Shown in pieces: positions 33,682 to 41,784 of a stretch of 64,000 nucleotides of DNA (its first letter is position 1; every line of letters starts with the position of its first letter). Source of the DNA: Paractinoplanes tereljensis (GTDB taxonomy: Bacteria; Actinomycetota; Actinomycetes; Mycobacteriales; Micromonosporaceae); NCBI RefSeq assembly GCF_016862435.1, contig NZ_BOMY01000034.1:310001-374000 (forward strand). The letters run 5' to 3'. Made by a program: the position numbers and the translations under genes. The notes beneath the pieces were generated by a model, which did not search any database, was not told the DNA's origin, and saw nothing but the letters and a program-made list of their open reading frames with translations.

Positions 33682-34455
33682 TCACACGCCGACGGTCAGA
33701 GCGATGCTGAAGCCCTTGGTTACCGAGCCGGTTACCGAGGCCATCTCCTGGGTGTAACCGTCGGAGAAGACGTTGTCGGTCTTCAGGCTGACCTGGGCCA
33801 GGTTCTTCTTGCTGGCGCTGTAACCGGTGGTGGCGTAGACCTTCGAACAGACGTCGGCGGGCAGCGCGACCTGGGAGGTGTGCAGCTTGTTCTTCACGCT
33901 CGACGCCTTGGCCAGGCTCGGGTAGACCTCGAAGTGGATGTGCGGCCACCGGCCCGAATAGCAGGCGGGGAAGACGCTGAGGAAGGTCACCCAGCCGTTG
34001 CTGTTGGTGGCCTGGATCCCCCGCAGGTAGTTCTCCGCGGTGACACCCTTGCCGTACAGCGAGTAGAGACCGTCGCGGTTGCAGTGCCAGAGGTAGACCG
34101 CGAGGCCCGCGGCCGGCTTGCTGGTCGAGGCGGTGAGCAGCTTCAGCTTGATGGCCACCGGGATGCCCTTGGCCACCCCGGTCGCCGTGCCGAAACTCTT
34201 ACGGATGTTGCTGCGCACGATGCCCGACTTGGTGAGCACGTTCGGCCCGTTGGAGCCATCACCGGGGTACGGTCCGGCGGTCTCCTCCGGGATCGTCTTG
34301 AGCGCCGCGTCGGCCGGCGAGGCCAGCGCGCCGACGGCCAGGGCCGCCACTGTGGTGCCTGCCGCCACCCCGAGTAGTCGCCGCCGGTGCATCAGCGGAA
34401 TGTCGTGGGACAGGCCCATGTCGTGGTCGTGAAGTTCCTCGTGCTCGCTGTTCAT
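33682..34455 (-). CDS. Tat-exported intradiol ring-cleavage dioxygenase-like protein
   Basis: This 257-residue protein has a His-rich leader, then a twin-arginine signal (HRRRLLGVAAGTTVAALAVGA). The secreted intradiol-dioxygenase fold has EETAGPYPGDG, YLWHCNRDGLYSLYG, NYLRGIQATNSNGWVTF, and FPACYSGRWPHIHFEVY. The paired His of PHIHFEV and nearby Tyr residues match the Fe(III) site. Secreted family members are thought to act on lignin-derived or plant catechols, which suits the biomass-degrading context. ATG 34455 is preferred over upstream in-frame starts because of GGAAAG nearby. Confidence 0.85.
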   Translation of the reverse strand: MNSEHEELHDHDMGLSHDIPLMHRRRLLGVAAGTTVAALAVGALASPADAALKTIPEETAGPYPGDGSNGPNVLTKSGIVRSNIRKSFGTATGVAKGIPVAIKLKLLTASTSKPAAGLAVYLWHCNRDGLYSLYGKGVTAENYLRGIQATNSNGWVTFLSVFPACYSGRWPHIHFEVYPSLAKASSVKNKLHTSQVALPADVCSKVYATTGYSASKKNLAQVSLKTDNVFSDGYTQEMASVTGSVTKGFSIALTVGV

Positions 34456-34513
34456 TGTGGGTCTTTCCGCTTGGCTCGTACGGCTTTTGCCGCACAACGG
34501 AACGATCGGCAGC

Positions 34514-34542
34514 CCGCCCGGCCGGCTAAGCCGGCCGGGCGG
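34514..34542. terminator. Strong GC hairpin next to the SGNH pseudogene
   Basis: A perfect 13-bp stem (34514-34526 with 34530-34542) closes a TAA loop 12 bp beyond the pseudogene stop. It lacks a good T-run, so termination is likely but not certain. Confidence 0.5.
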
Positions 34543-34554
34543 CTCGACGGAGAA

Positions 34555-34866
34555 CTACGGCGTCAGCCAGCGCAGCGGGACCGCGGCGGCCAGGGCGGCG
34601 TAGCCGGTGGGGTTGAAGTGCAGGTGGTCGCCGCTGTCGTAGGCCGGGTTCAGCTGGCGTGGGGTGGCCGGGTCTCGGGCTGCCACGTCGACATCCCGGT
34701 CCAGGCGGGCCAGGACACTGGGGCCAGGCCGTCGTTGAGGATTCGGTTGCCGCCGGCGGCCTGGTTGAGGATGGCTATTCGCTGGCGGCGGGCGAACAGC
34801 TGGTCGGGCCAGCGGTCGTTGCCGTTAGTTGTCGAACCTCGGCCGTCGGTCAAGGAGTCGCCCACT
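34555..34866 (-). pseudogene. Degenerate duplicate of the 3' part of an SGNH-hydrolase gene
   Basis: This stretch is nearly identical to 42545-42680 plus 42972-43145 within the intact SGNH hydrolase. A 291-bp segment is missing at 34690/34691, and a single C is lost in the GGGGCC tract near 34723, which shifts the frame. The GDSLTDG nucleophile motif survives, but everything N-terminal to it is gone. It is a dead copy made by duplication; with the intact copy it brackets the 34.9-42.5 kb accessory island. Confidence 0.85.
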
Positions 34867-34988
34867 ACGGATCCGAGTTGAGTGCACTCGATCATGCCCG
34901 GGGGCGCCTCGTCAGACTCTCGCTGCGCCGTGGCCAGCACCGTCATGATTAAGGCGGCTCACTTATTTGCACTCAAGCGTCTTGCGAA

Positions 34989-35414
34989 TTACCTCTTTTC
35001 GGCATCAGCGTTCACAACAGCCATCCACCCCTCCGCCTCGTAGGGAACATAACCAATTACACTGCTGAACGGCTGACGCCATTCACGTTCGTTGAACCAC
35101 TGCGGAGACTCTTTGACGACCCAATCTTCAATGACCCACGGAACTCTCCACCACCCCAGACCTTCACGCTTGCAGACTAGGGCGATCCTTATTGGACCTT
35201 CGTAGTCCTTCTTGGTTGCGACGATAAATACGCGCTTACCGAAGAGTGGCCAGCCCACGTGGCCGTTGTTGTCGTTGGCTGTTTCTCGGAGAAGAGGTGC
35301 CAGGCTTGCCGTGACCTCCCGCAGGGCATCGTCCGCCGAGCGGATGTTGCCATCAGCGTCTAGGTAACGCTGTTCGGGACGGACCCATCCGACGTAGTCG
35401 ATCAGCACCTCCAA
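34989..35414 (-). CDS. Hypothetical protein, atypical composition
   Basis: This 141-residue protein is not recognised. It is Trp-rich (VGWPLFGKR, GWWRVPWVIEDWVVKE, PQWFNEREWRQPF) and predicted soluble and mixed alpha/beta, with no motif I can name. Base composition is visibly lower in G+C than the flanks, suggesting recent acquisition. TTG 35414 has AGGA 5 nt upstream; GTG 35408 is an alternative. It stands alone at the left end of the island, next to the pseudogene. Confidence 0.6.
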   Translation of the reverse strand: MEVLIDYVGWVRPEQRYLDADGNIRSADDALREVTASLAPLLRETANDNNGHVGWPLFGKRVFIVATKKDYEGPIRIALVCKREGLGWWRVPWVIEDWVVKESPQWFNEREWRQPFSSVIGYVPYEAEGWMAVVNADAEKR

Positions 35415-35580
35415 CGCTGTCCTGCGCGCTCAGACGTCGCCCTCACTCGATCGCCGCAAGGATTGCCGCGGCGGGTCCGGCCGCGTCATGCAGGGAGCCA
35501 GAATGGTTGTGGCCGATGGCGTCGAGAACCCGGCGTAAACGCGGCCGAATCGGACTGGGACAGGAACAGCCTGACGATGG

Positions 35581-35976
35581 TCAGGTGACCAGTCTGCAGG
35601 TGTCGAACGACAGGCAGCCGCAGCCTGCGCAGGCCGTGAACTGCGTCCGGTCGCGTTCCAGGCGGGCGATGCGTTCGTCGACGGCCTTGCCCCAGCATTG
35701 GGAAGCTCGTTGCCAGAACGCGCGGGTCGGGGCGATGCCCTCGGGCAGGAACGCCAGGACCTCGCTGATCTGAGCGAGGGTCATGCCGACGCGCTGCGAG
35801 GCTCGAACGAACGCCACGCGGCGCAGCGCGTTGTCGTCGTAGCGGCGCTGGTTGCTGGCGGTGCGATGGCTGGTGATCAGGCCCTGCCGCTCGTAGAAGC
35901 GCAGTGTCGAGGCGGGCGCGCCGCTCCGGCGTGACAATTCGCCGGTCGTGAGCATCGGCATGGTGTCGGCCGTCAC
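35581..35976 (-). CDS. soxR: SoxR-type MerR-family redox sensor
   Basis: This 131-residue MerR regulator has the winged helix (LTTGELSRRSGAPASTLRFYERQGLI), a dimerisation helix, and a C-terminal iron-sulphur motif Cys116-x2-Cys119-x-Cys121-x5-Cys127, the exact SoxR [2Fe-2S] spacing. It would sense redox-cycling compounds and activate the divergent NAD(P)-binding gene through a dyad in the shared promoter. GTG 35976 has a minus-strand TACGCT -10 (35983-35988) 6 nt upstream. The 166 bp between it and the preceding hypothetical gene hold nothing I can identify. Confidence 0.88.
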   Translation of the reverse strand: MTADTMPMLTTGELSRRSGAPASTLRFYERQGLITSHRTASNQRRYDDNALRRVAFVRASQRVGMTLAQISEVLAFLPEGIAPTRAFWQRASQCWGKAVDERIARLERDRTQFTACAGCGCLSFDTCRLVT

Positions 35977-35982
35977 CAGGTC

Positions 35983-35988
35983 AGCGTA
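35983..35988 (-). promoter_or_regulatory. -10 element of leaderless soxR
   Basis: TACGCT on the minus strand lies 6 nt before GTG 35976. Confidence 0.5.
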
Positions 35989-35992
35989 GCGC

Positions 35993-36023
35993 TTGACGTG
36001 AACCTTAGTTCACCACGAAGCAT
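35993..36023 (+). promoter_or_regulatory. SoxR box and long-spacer promoter
   Basis: TTGACG (35993-35998) is followed by the dyad GTGAAC-CTTA-GTTCAC (35998-36013) and, after a 19-bp spacer, AAGCAT (36018-36023). The long spacer with a dyad inside is the classic MerR/SoxR activation layout. ATG 36031 lies 7 nt past the -10. Confidence 0.65.
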
Positions 36024-36030
36024 GGCCGTC

Positions 36031-37254
36031 ATGACAGACACCGAGCAGGCCCTGGTGATCGGGGCGAGCGGCAACATCGGCCGGCACGTGGTGCGGATGC
36101 TGCGTGACCGAGGTTTGGCGGTACGCGGGCTGGCCCGCGACGTGAGCGACCTGCCCGAGGGCGTCGACCGGGTCAGGGCGGACGTGCGGGACCTCGGCGC
36201 GCTTCGCGCCGCTGTGCGGGACGTCGACGCGGTACTGCTGGTGTGGCCCTTCATGGCGGCCGACGGCATCGACGAGGTCGCGGCCGTGATCGGCCGGCCG
36301 GGGCGGCGGGTCGTGTACGTCTCGGCGATGAGTGTGCGCGATGATGCCCCGCCCGAGCGCAACGGCGTGTGGGGCCAGGTCGAGGACGCGGTCCGGCGCA
36401 GCGGCGCCGACTGGACGTTCTTGCGGGCGAGCGGTTTTGCGACGAACACCCTGCAGTGGGCGCCGGCGATCCGGGCCGGGCGCCCGGTGCGGATCCCGTA
36501 TCCGCATGCGGCTCGGTCGCTCATCGACGAGCGGGACATCGCTGACGTCGCGGTCCTGGCCATGACCTCGCCCGGCCACGCCGGGCGTGCCTATGCCCTC
36601 ACCGGGCCGGCGGCGGTCACCCAGGCCGAGCAGGTACGGCTGATCGGGGCGGCGGCCGGTCGACCGGTGCCGGTCGAGGAGGCCGGACACGACGAGGCCC
36701 GGGCGGAAATGCTGAGCTGGGCTGATCCCGGCTTCGCCGATGCCGCCCTGGCGTACTGGGCCTCGTTGGTCGCCACGCCCGAGCCGGTGACCGACACGGT
36801 ACGGGAGTTGACCGGATCGCCGGCCCGGTCGTTCGCGTCGTGGGCCGGTGACCACGCTGCCGACTTCCGTCCGCTGCCGGTCGAGGAGGTCGCCCGGCGC
36901 TACGTCGAGGCGTTCCGCGCCGGGCGGATGGACCGCGCGGTGACCCTGACCGACCCCGGCCTGGTCCGGATCGCGCCCGCCGAGACCGGTGGCGAGCGCC
37001 TGGAGTTGGGCGGTCTGCCCGACATCATGGCCAACGCCGAGCGGCTGACCGCGGACCTGGAGATCCACACCGAGACCGTCGAGGGCCCGTTCGTCGGCGG
37101 CGATCGCTTCGTGGTCCGGTTCACTTTCGATCAGACTCACAGCCCGACCGGGCGGCGCGCCGAGGCGACGAAACTGTCTCTGTACACCGTTGCCGGCGGC
37201 GCGATCGTCCGCGAGGAGGTCAGCTACTTCGATCCCCCGACCCCGCCGCGCTGA
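36031..37254 (+). CDS. NmrA-like NAD(P)-binding protein fused to a SnoaL-like domain
   Basis: This 407-residue protein has an atypical SDR/NmrA domain (ALVIGASGNIGRHVVRML, DVDAVLLVWPF, VVYVSAMSV, DERDIADVAV) over about residues 1-280, then a SnoaL/NTF2-like domain (VEEVARRYVEAFRAGRMDRAVTL ... FVVRFTFDQTHSPTGRR). It probably reduces or binds a redox-active small molecule, for example a quinone (inference). ATG 36031 is preferred because it fits a leaderless start from the SoxR-type promoter; ATG 36022 is in frame. It is the likely target of the divergent SoxR protein. Confidence 0.85.
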   Translation: MTDTEQALVIGASGNIGRHVVRMLRDRGLAVRGLARDVSDLPEGVDRVRADVRDLGALRAAVRDVDAVLLVWPFMAADGIDEVAAVIGRPGRRVVYVSAMSVRDDAPPERNGVWGQVEDAVRRSGADWTFLRASGFATNTLQWAPAIRAGRPVRIPYPHAARSLIDERDIADVAVLAMTSPGHAGRAYALTGPAAVTQAEQVRLIGAAAGRPVPVEEAGHDEARAEMLSWADPGFADAALAYWASLVATPEPVTDTVRELTGSPARSFASWAGDHAADFRPLPVEEVARRYVEAFRAGRMDRAVTLTDPGLVRIAPAETGGERLELGGLPDIMANAERLTADLEIHTETVEGPFVGGDRFVVRFTFDQTHSPTGRRAEATKLSLYTVAGGAIVREEVSYFDPPTPPR

Positions 37255-37370
37255 ACGGCACGGCTCCGGCCGGAGCGGCTCGCGACGGCCGGGAAGCCGT
37301 CCACGAACTGCACGAGCCAAGATCGGGTGTACGGATTTGCCGCGATCCGCGTGCTGGCTGGCTGCGGTGA

Positions 37371-37584
37371 GTGATGAATGGGAGCTGGTATTTCGCTTGT
37401 GTCGTTCCGGTCTTGCCGGGCCGGCGCGAACGACTGCACCGTGGCGGCTACCTGACTCGCCGTGAGGCGATCGCCGCCCGGGACGGCCTGCTCGGTGACG
37501 GAGACACGGTCACCGCCGAAGGCTGGACGATGCAGCCGTGGTTGCGGTACTGGTTGACCACCCGCACGAGGATCCGCCCGATTG
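37371..37584 (+). pseudogene. Remnant of a phage-type tyrosine integrase N-terminus
   Basis: The first about 70 residues (GSWYFACVVPVLPGRRERLHRGGYLTRREAIAARDGL ... WLRYWLTTRTRIRP in outline) look like the arm-binding domain of actinobacterial integrases. Similarity stops abruptly after RTRIRP, and no core catalytic domain with the R-H-R-Y residues follows in any frame. This is a mobile-element scar inside the island. Confidence 0.6.
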
Positions 37585-38095
37585 GTGGCATCGGGGCCGG
37601 AGGCCTCACTCCGGACATACCAGGAGCCTGGCGCGGCATCGGGGTCGCCCACCGAGGCCGCAACCGGCTCGCTGCCCCTTCTGTCGTGCTTCGGGCAAAA
37701 CCGCTGTATTGCGGCAGGCATCGCGCGCCCGTCGGCGCGGGGGCTCCTGTCCGTGCCCGCCGCGCTGATGCCGCGCGCACGGATCTGTTTGAGCCGGATG
37801 CCCGGCTGATGATCGTCGCTGCTGACGGAATCCGGTGGGCTGGGGAGGTGGGCGAGCCGCGATGACTCACCCATCGGCCGGCGCGTACTTCGCAATGTGC
37901 CACATGGCACCTTGAAACATGGCGGAACACCCGAAGACTTTGATTGACTGGTTGCAGCTGTTCGGAGAGGGCCGAGAGGGTCCGAACGGCACTTGGCGGC
38001 AACCGAGTGCCGTAGAGGCGCCCAAAGCGCTCCTTTTCGGAGTTCCACCTTCCGATCATGGGCTCGACAACACATCATCTCCGTAGGTACGCGAC
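37585..38095. other. Stretch without recognisable genes
   Basis: Open frames here have composition and sequence unlike real proteins and I see no family motif. A short dyad GTGCC-ACAT-GGCAC is present near 37900. The stretch is probably decayed mobile-element DNA. Confidence 0.4.
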
Positions 38096-38124
38096 TTCGC
38101 TGGCTGCAGTTCGCAGCCAGCGAA
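38096..38124. promoter_or_regulatory. 12-bp inverted repeat upstream of the XRE gene
   Basis: TTCGCTGGCTGC (38096-38107) and GCAGCCAGCGAA (38113-38124) are perfect arms around AGTTC, 47 bp before the XRE start. It may be an XRE operator or a leader hairpin. Confidence 0.5.
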
Positions 38125-38171
38125 ATTGCACAATGGAGTTTCACTCCATCGTCTCGACGTTGAAGGACCTC

Positions 38172-39085
38172 ATGGCTGAGGATGACTCGCCCACCGTTGC
38201 GCGACGTCGCGTGCGCATTGCGCTGCGCGAGGCGCGCGAGGCGGCCGGGTTTGCGCAGAGCGAGGTCGCCGAGGAGATGGAGTGGAGCCTAAGCAAGGTC
38301 ATCCGGATCGAGAACGGCGATGCGAGCATCGCTCCGAATGACTTAAGGCCACTGCTGGCGTATCTGAATGTGAAGGACAGGGCGCAGGTCGCCACTCTGA
38401 TCGAGTCGGCGAAGATCGCGCGGACGCGGCAGCGGCAGGCCTGGTATCAGACGCCGGAGTATCGCCAGTCCCTCACCGATCCGCTGCACAAGCTGATCGA
38501 GTACGAGGCCGAGGCGGCCTCGATCCAATTCTCGGTGTTCCACATACTCGGCTCGTTGCAGATCATGGAGCACCCCTCCGTGCTGATCGACATGTGGAGC
38601 GAGGATCTCGAGCAGAGCGGGTACCGCTTGCAGGCGCGGAAGTTGCGGCGTGACGCGGCTCTCGGCCGGGTGGGCCTATCGCGGATGACCGCGCTCTTCG
38701 ACGAGTCGGCGTTCCGCACGCGGGTGGCCGGGACGGCTGTGCCGCGAGCACAGTTGCAGGAGCTGATCCGGATGTCCGAGATCGCCATGCGGGCGGTGCG
38801 AATGGTCCCATTCTCGACACCGGTAGCGATGTCCTACAACGCCAGGTTCGACAATCTCTTCCTCGCCGACGATGGTGACCTGTCCTGCGCGGTGATGTAT
38901 CGCGAGACGGGCACCACCGACGAGATCCTCGAGGACGCCGCGGTTGAAGACGGGAGGTGCGCGGCATCACCTCACCGGACGCCGCAAGCCCTCGATTCGA
39001 CCGCTATAAAAAGCTCTGGAACGCAGCCCGCAATGAAGATGACACAATCGCCTTTATTGCGAGCGGTATTCGCAAGTTGGTGTGA
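38172..39085 (+). pseudogene. XRE/DUF5753 regulator with a -1 frameshift
   Basis: An N-terminal XRE helix-turn-helix (RIALREAREAAGFAQSEVAEEMEWSLSKVIRIENG in outline) is followed by a DUF5753 domain (WYQTPEYRQ, EYEAEAASIQ, RETGTTDEILED). After about 38945 the familiar C-terminus continues in another frame (RFDRYKKLWNAARNEDDTIAF ... IRKLV, stop at 39085), so one base appears to have been lost. Read without correction, the frame runs on to 39269 with a foreign tail. ATG 38172 has GAAGGA 5 nt upstream. Such genes usually pair with a small DUF397-type partner; here a small membrane protein follows. Confidence 0.75.
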
Positions 39086-39168
39086 CCAAAAGTCACTCTA
39101 TAGACCAATCCAGAGAATCTTATTTCACCAGACAAGTAAGCTGACTCGGAAGGTCAGGGTTAACAGCC

Positions 39169-39462
39169 GTGGCGATCCAGTTGATCGCCGCACTAATCTT
39201 CGTAGTATTTTCCCTCGTGATAGTTCTCGGCTTCGCGGACCGCCAATCGAAGCAGTCCGCCGGACGTAACTGGAGGCTAATCCTCCAGGTCGCCCGACTC
39301 CTGAGAATTGAGTTCATCATGGGTGAGCGAAGCGACGTGCGGCAAGAGGGCAAGGTTCCCGACAAATCCGTCGGCAGCACCGAGCCAGGTACTTTGAAAA
39401 ATGCTCCGGCACTCTCGGAGGGCGAAATAGGCAAGACGAAAGACGTCGGGCCAGCGAACTAG
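39169..39462 (+). CDS. Small single-pass membrane protein
   Basis: This 97-residue protein has an N-terminal hydrophobic helix (LIAALIFVVFSLVIVLGF), then a short basic stretch and a polar, disordered-looking tail rich in Gly, Ser, Lys and Glu. No family was recognised. It starts at GTG 39169; no strong ribosome binding site is seen. It lies 83 bp after the XRE stop and may belong with that gene. Confidence 0.5.
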   Translation: MAIQLIAALIFVVFSLVIVLGFADRQSKQSAGRNWRLILQVARLLRIEFIMGERSDVRQEGKVPDKSVGSTEPGTLKNAPALSEGEIGKTKDVGPAN

Positions 39463-39483
39463 ATCTGACGGGTGGGTGACCTG

Positions 39484-39954
39484 CTATTCGAGCGGGTCAC
39501 CCACTAACTTTGAAACCTCGCCAGCCGTCCGGCAAGATTGTCGCCACGCCGTTTCGCCGCGCGGGCCGGCGCCGTGGATGACCAGGATGGTTGTGATTGT
39601 CTTGCTGTCGGCGGGTTCGGGAAGTGACTTCTCCGAAGAGCCGATGTGGGGATGAGAGCCGGTCACGCTGGAGTTCGTTGACGTTCCCTGGTGTCCTCCC
39701 GAACCCGGCGCCGTCGCCGTGGTGGCGTCGTTGAGCATCTGCCGGTAGACGATGTCGGACAGACGCCGTTTCAGCGCCCGCATCGCTTCCATCGACGTCT
39801 TCCCGGCTGCTTTCTTGCGGTCGAAGTAGGCGCAGCCTTCGGTGGGATTGCGCAGCTGGACGGTGGCCATGATGTGCAGGACCCGGTTGATCGGCCGGTT
39901 CCCAGCCCGAGAGTGCCGGCCACCCGGATAGGGACGCTGCTGGACTTGCTATAG
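39484..39954 (-). pseudogene. IS110-family transposase C-terminal remnant
   Basis: The minus strand reads HSRAGNRPINRVLHIMATVQLRNPTEG, then AYFDRKKAAGKTSMEAMRALKRRLSDIVYRQML and GTSTNSSVTGSHPHIGSSEKSLP (given in pieces). This is the end of an IS110-type transposase with its usual tail. The N-terminal DEDD domain is missing. The fragment ends directly at the 3' end of the broken STAND-TPR gene, suggesting insertion or deletion there. Confidence 0.75.
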
Positions 39955-41784
39955 CTATTCGGCGTCCCTGATCAGCTGGAGCGCTGCGGCAAGTCTCTCG
40001 GCATGGATGGCTGGCCGCTGGTTGGCCAGCGTGACGGCCTCGCGGCCGGCGGCTTTTGCCTCGGCGGGACAGTCAGCCATCAGGAGCCACGTACCGTGAT
40101 CGACGAGGACGTCGATCAGCTCACCCGTGTACGCGGCGGGGTAGGTGGCGACCAATGTCCGGTATGCCGCGAGCGCTTCCGCGCTCCGGGCGACGGCATC
40201 GATCGGCCGGTCGGCACGCGCCAGGAAATATGCGTGGCTCTTGACCGCCTGGGCGAAGTCATGCCGATACGCATCCGGATTGCGGTCGGCGAGTTCGCGG
40301 TAGATATCCACCACCTCGGCGCTGGCCCGCACCGCTTCTTGCGGCATCTCTCCGTCGTCCAGGTAGAGCGCGTAGTTGGACAAGGCATGCGCCAGGCTGG
40401 TGTTGTCAGCTCCCGGGCATGCCTCGACGACCCGACGGACAAAGTTGATCGTATCGGCGTAAACCTTCGGTTGTATCTCCAGTTGGCCAGCCTTCGCTCT
40501 CCAGGCGAGTTGGTTGATCATGGCGTGCACGAGGATGGGAAGGTATTCGTCCGGGTCGTCGTCCCCGAGTTGCACGAGCACCGCGATCGCGCTCTCGTTG
40601 ATCTTTCCCGCGCTCTCGAGCAGTCCGAGTTCGGCCTGGTTGACTGCGAAGTTCACTCCGTTGATGACCAACTCACCCCGGTACCTGCCGGGGTCGGAGG
40701 CTTCCAGCGCCTCATAGATCTCGATGGCTTGACCCCAAGACTGGCTGGCGGCCAGACGGCGATTTGTCTCTGCAAGCCGCTGCGCGTGCAGGGCCAGCCA
40801 CGCCGCACGCTTGGGCCGTGGGGTCTCGGAGCTGTGCTGGTCGATCACCATCCGAGTGAGGAATACGCCGACGTCCTTCAACTCGTCCGATGGCGTGGAC
40901 AGGCTCAGCGCAAGCTCTTCCAGTCGAGGCAGGTCGATCACGACACGGCTCAGAAGGTTCGCGACCAACGGGGCGAATTGCCCGGGAAATCGTGGAGCTA
41001 CGCGTAGCGCGGCGCCGGCCATGGTGACCGGGTCAGTACGCAGGACCGCCTTGATCAGCTCACTGCCCGGGTCCGCGCGACCCAGCACGGTCAATGCCCG
41101 TTCAGCTTGCGTGGGCGAGGCGCCGGCCAGGGCGGCCTCCAGATCAGCCGGTTCCATCGCGGTGAGTACCTCAACGGCAAGGCACTCCGCGAGCAGGTCA
41201 GGCTGAAGCGTTCCGAGGAATTCTCCGGATTGTTCGTCCGCCGGGTACATCTCCGAGAGCCATCGTTGCCACACCAGCGGTTGGTCACCCTCAAGTCGCC
41301 GCCCGAGACCGGCCAGCTCAAGGACATCGGAGGCGCCGAGCAACGTGGCCACGGTTACCGACCGGCGGAGTACCTCGTCCGCCAGTCCGACGTCACCTGG
41401 CAAGGCGAGTCCGGCGCGGTGGGCGCTGGTTCGCCAGTAGCGCGCCTCATGCAGCAGCAGCTCCGACAGCACATCAGGTCGACGTTGTTGGTCACCGGTG
41501 CCGTCCAGAACCGAAAGAAGGGCAGCTGCATGTAGACGCAGTACCGATGTGGCGGCCGGGTACGGCGGGAAGCGGAGCCGGCCGGGCACCTCGATTCCCA
41601 GTTCGGCGCCGAACTGGGTCGCAGCGCTGTAAAGCATCTCGCCCGGCTCGAGCTCACCGACGTCGGCGGCCAGTTCGATCACATTGCCCGGCGTCGTGAG
41701 GCTGTCCAGGACCATGCCCTGCTCGGGATAAGCGGCTGAAAGGGACGTCCACCACGGACCGGCGGTACGTGCGATCAGCAGCAT
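39955..41784 (-). CDS. C-terminal part of a STAND NTPase with TPR-like repeats
   Basis: A 609-residue open frame starts at ATG 41784, but the same frame is coding farther upstream (LLLIIDYAESRDPRYLAELI, a Walker B-like strand). The ATG is therefore an internal Met, not a true start. The body is helical, with TPR-like repeats toward the C-terminus (WGQAIEIYEAL, VVDIYRELADRNPDAYRHDFAQA, AALAAYRTLVATYPAAY). It is the 3' piece of the gene whose P-loop lies at 41654-42418 in a different frame. Confidence 0.65.
   Translation of the reverse strand: MLLIARTAGPWWTSLSAAYPEQGMVLDSLTTPGNVIELAADVGELEPGEMLYSAATQFGAELGIEVPGRLRFPPYPAATSVLRLHAAALLSVLDGTGDQQRRPDVLSELLLHEARYWRTSAHRAGLALPGDVGLADEVLRRSVTVATLLGASDVLELAGLGRRLEGDQPLVWQRWLSEMYPADEQSGEFLGTLQPDLLAECLAVEVLTAMEPADLEAALAGASPTQAERALTVLGRADPGSELIKAVLRTDPVTMAGAALRVAPRFPGQFAPLVANLLSRVVIDLPRLEELALSLSTPSDELKDVGVFLTRMVIDQHSSETPRPKRAAWLALHAQRLAETNRRLAASQSWGQAIEIYEALEASDPGRYRGELVINGVNFAVNQAELGLLESAGKINESAIAVLVQLGDDDPDEYLPILVHAMINQLAWRAKAGQLEIQPKVYADTINFVRRVVEACPGADNTSLAHALSNYALYLDDGEMPQEAVRASAEVVDIYRELADRNPDAYRHDFAQAVKSHAYFLARADRPIDAVARSAEALAAYRTLVATYPAAYTGELIDVLVDHGTWLLMADCPAEAKAAGREAVTLANQRPAIHAERLAAALQLIRDAE

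Noticed and set aside
34514..34542. 13-bp hairpin considered as an attachment site or IS end
   Set aside because: It has no matching copy at the other end of the island; termination of the SGNH fragment is simpler.
35486..35698. 70-residue frame overlapping soxR
   Set aside because: It overlaps the SoxR iron-sulphur tail in another frame and has no features of its own.
37448..38059. 203-residue minus-strand frame in the island gap
   Set aside because: No ribosome binding site, family resemblance or codon pattern; it spans the integrase remnant in antisense.
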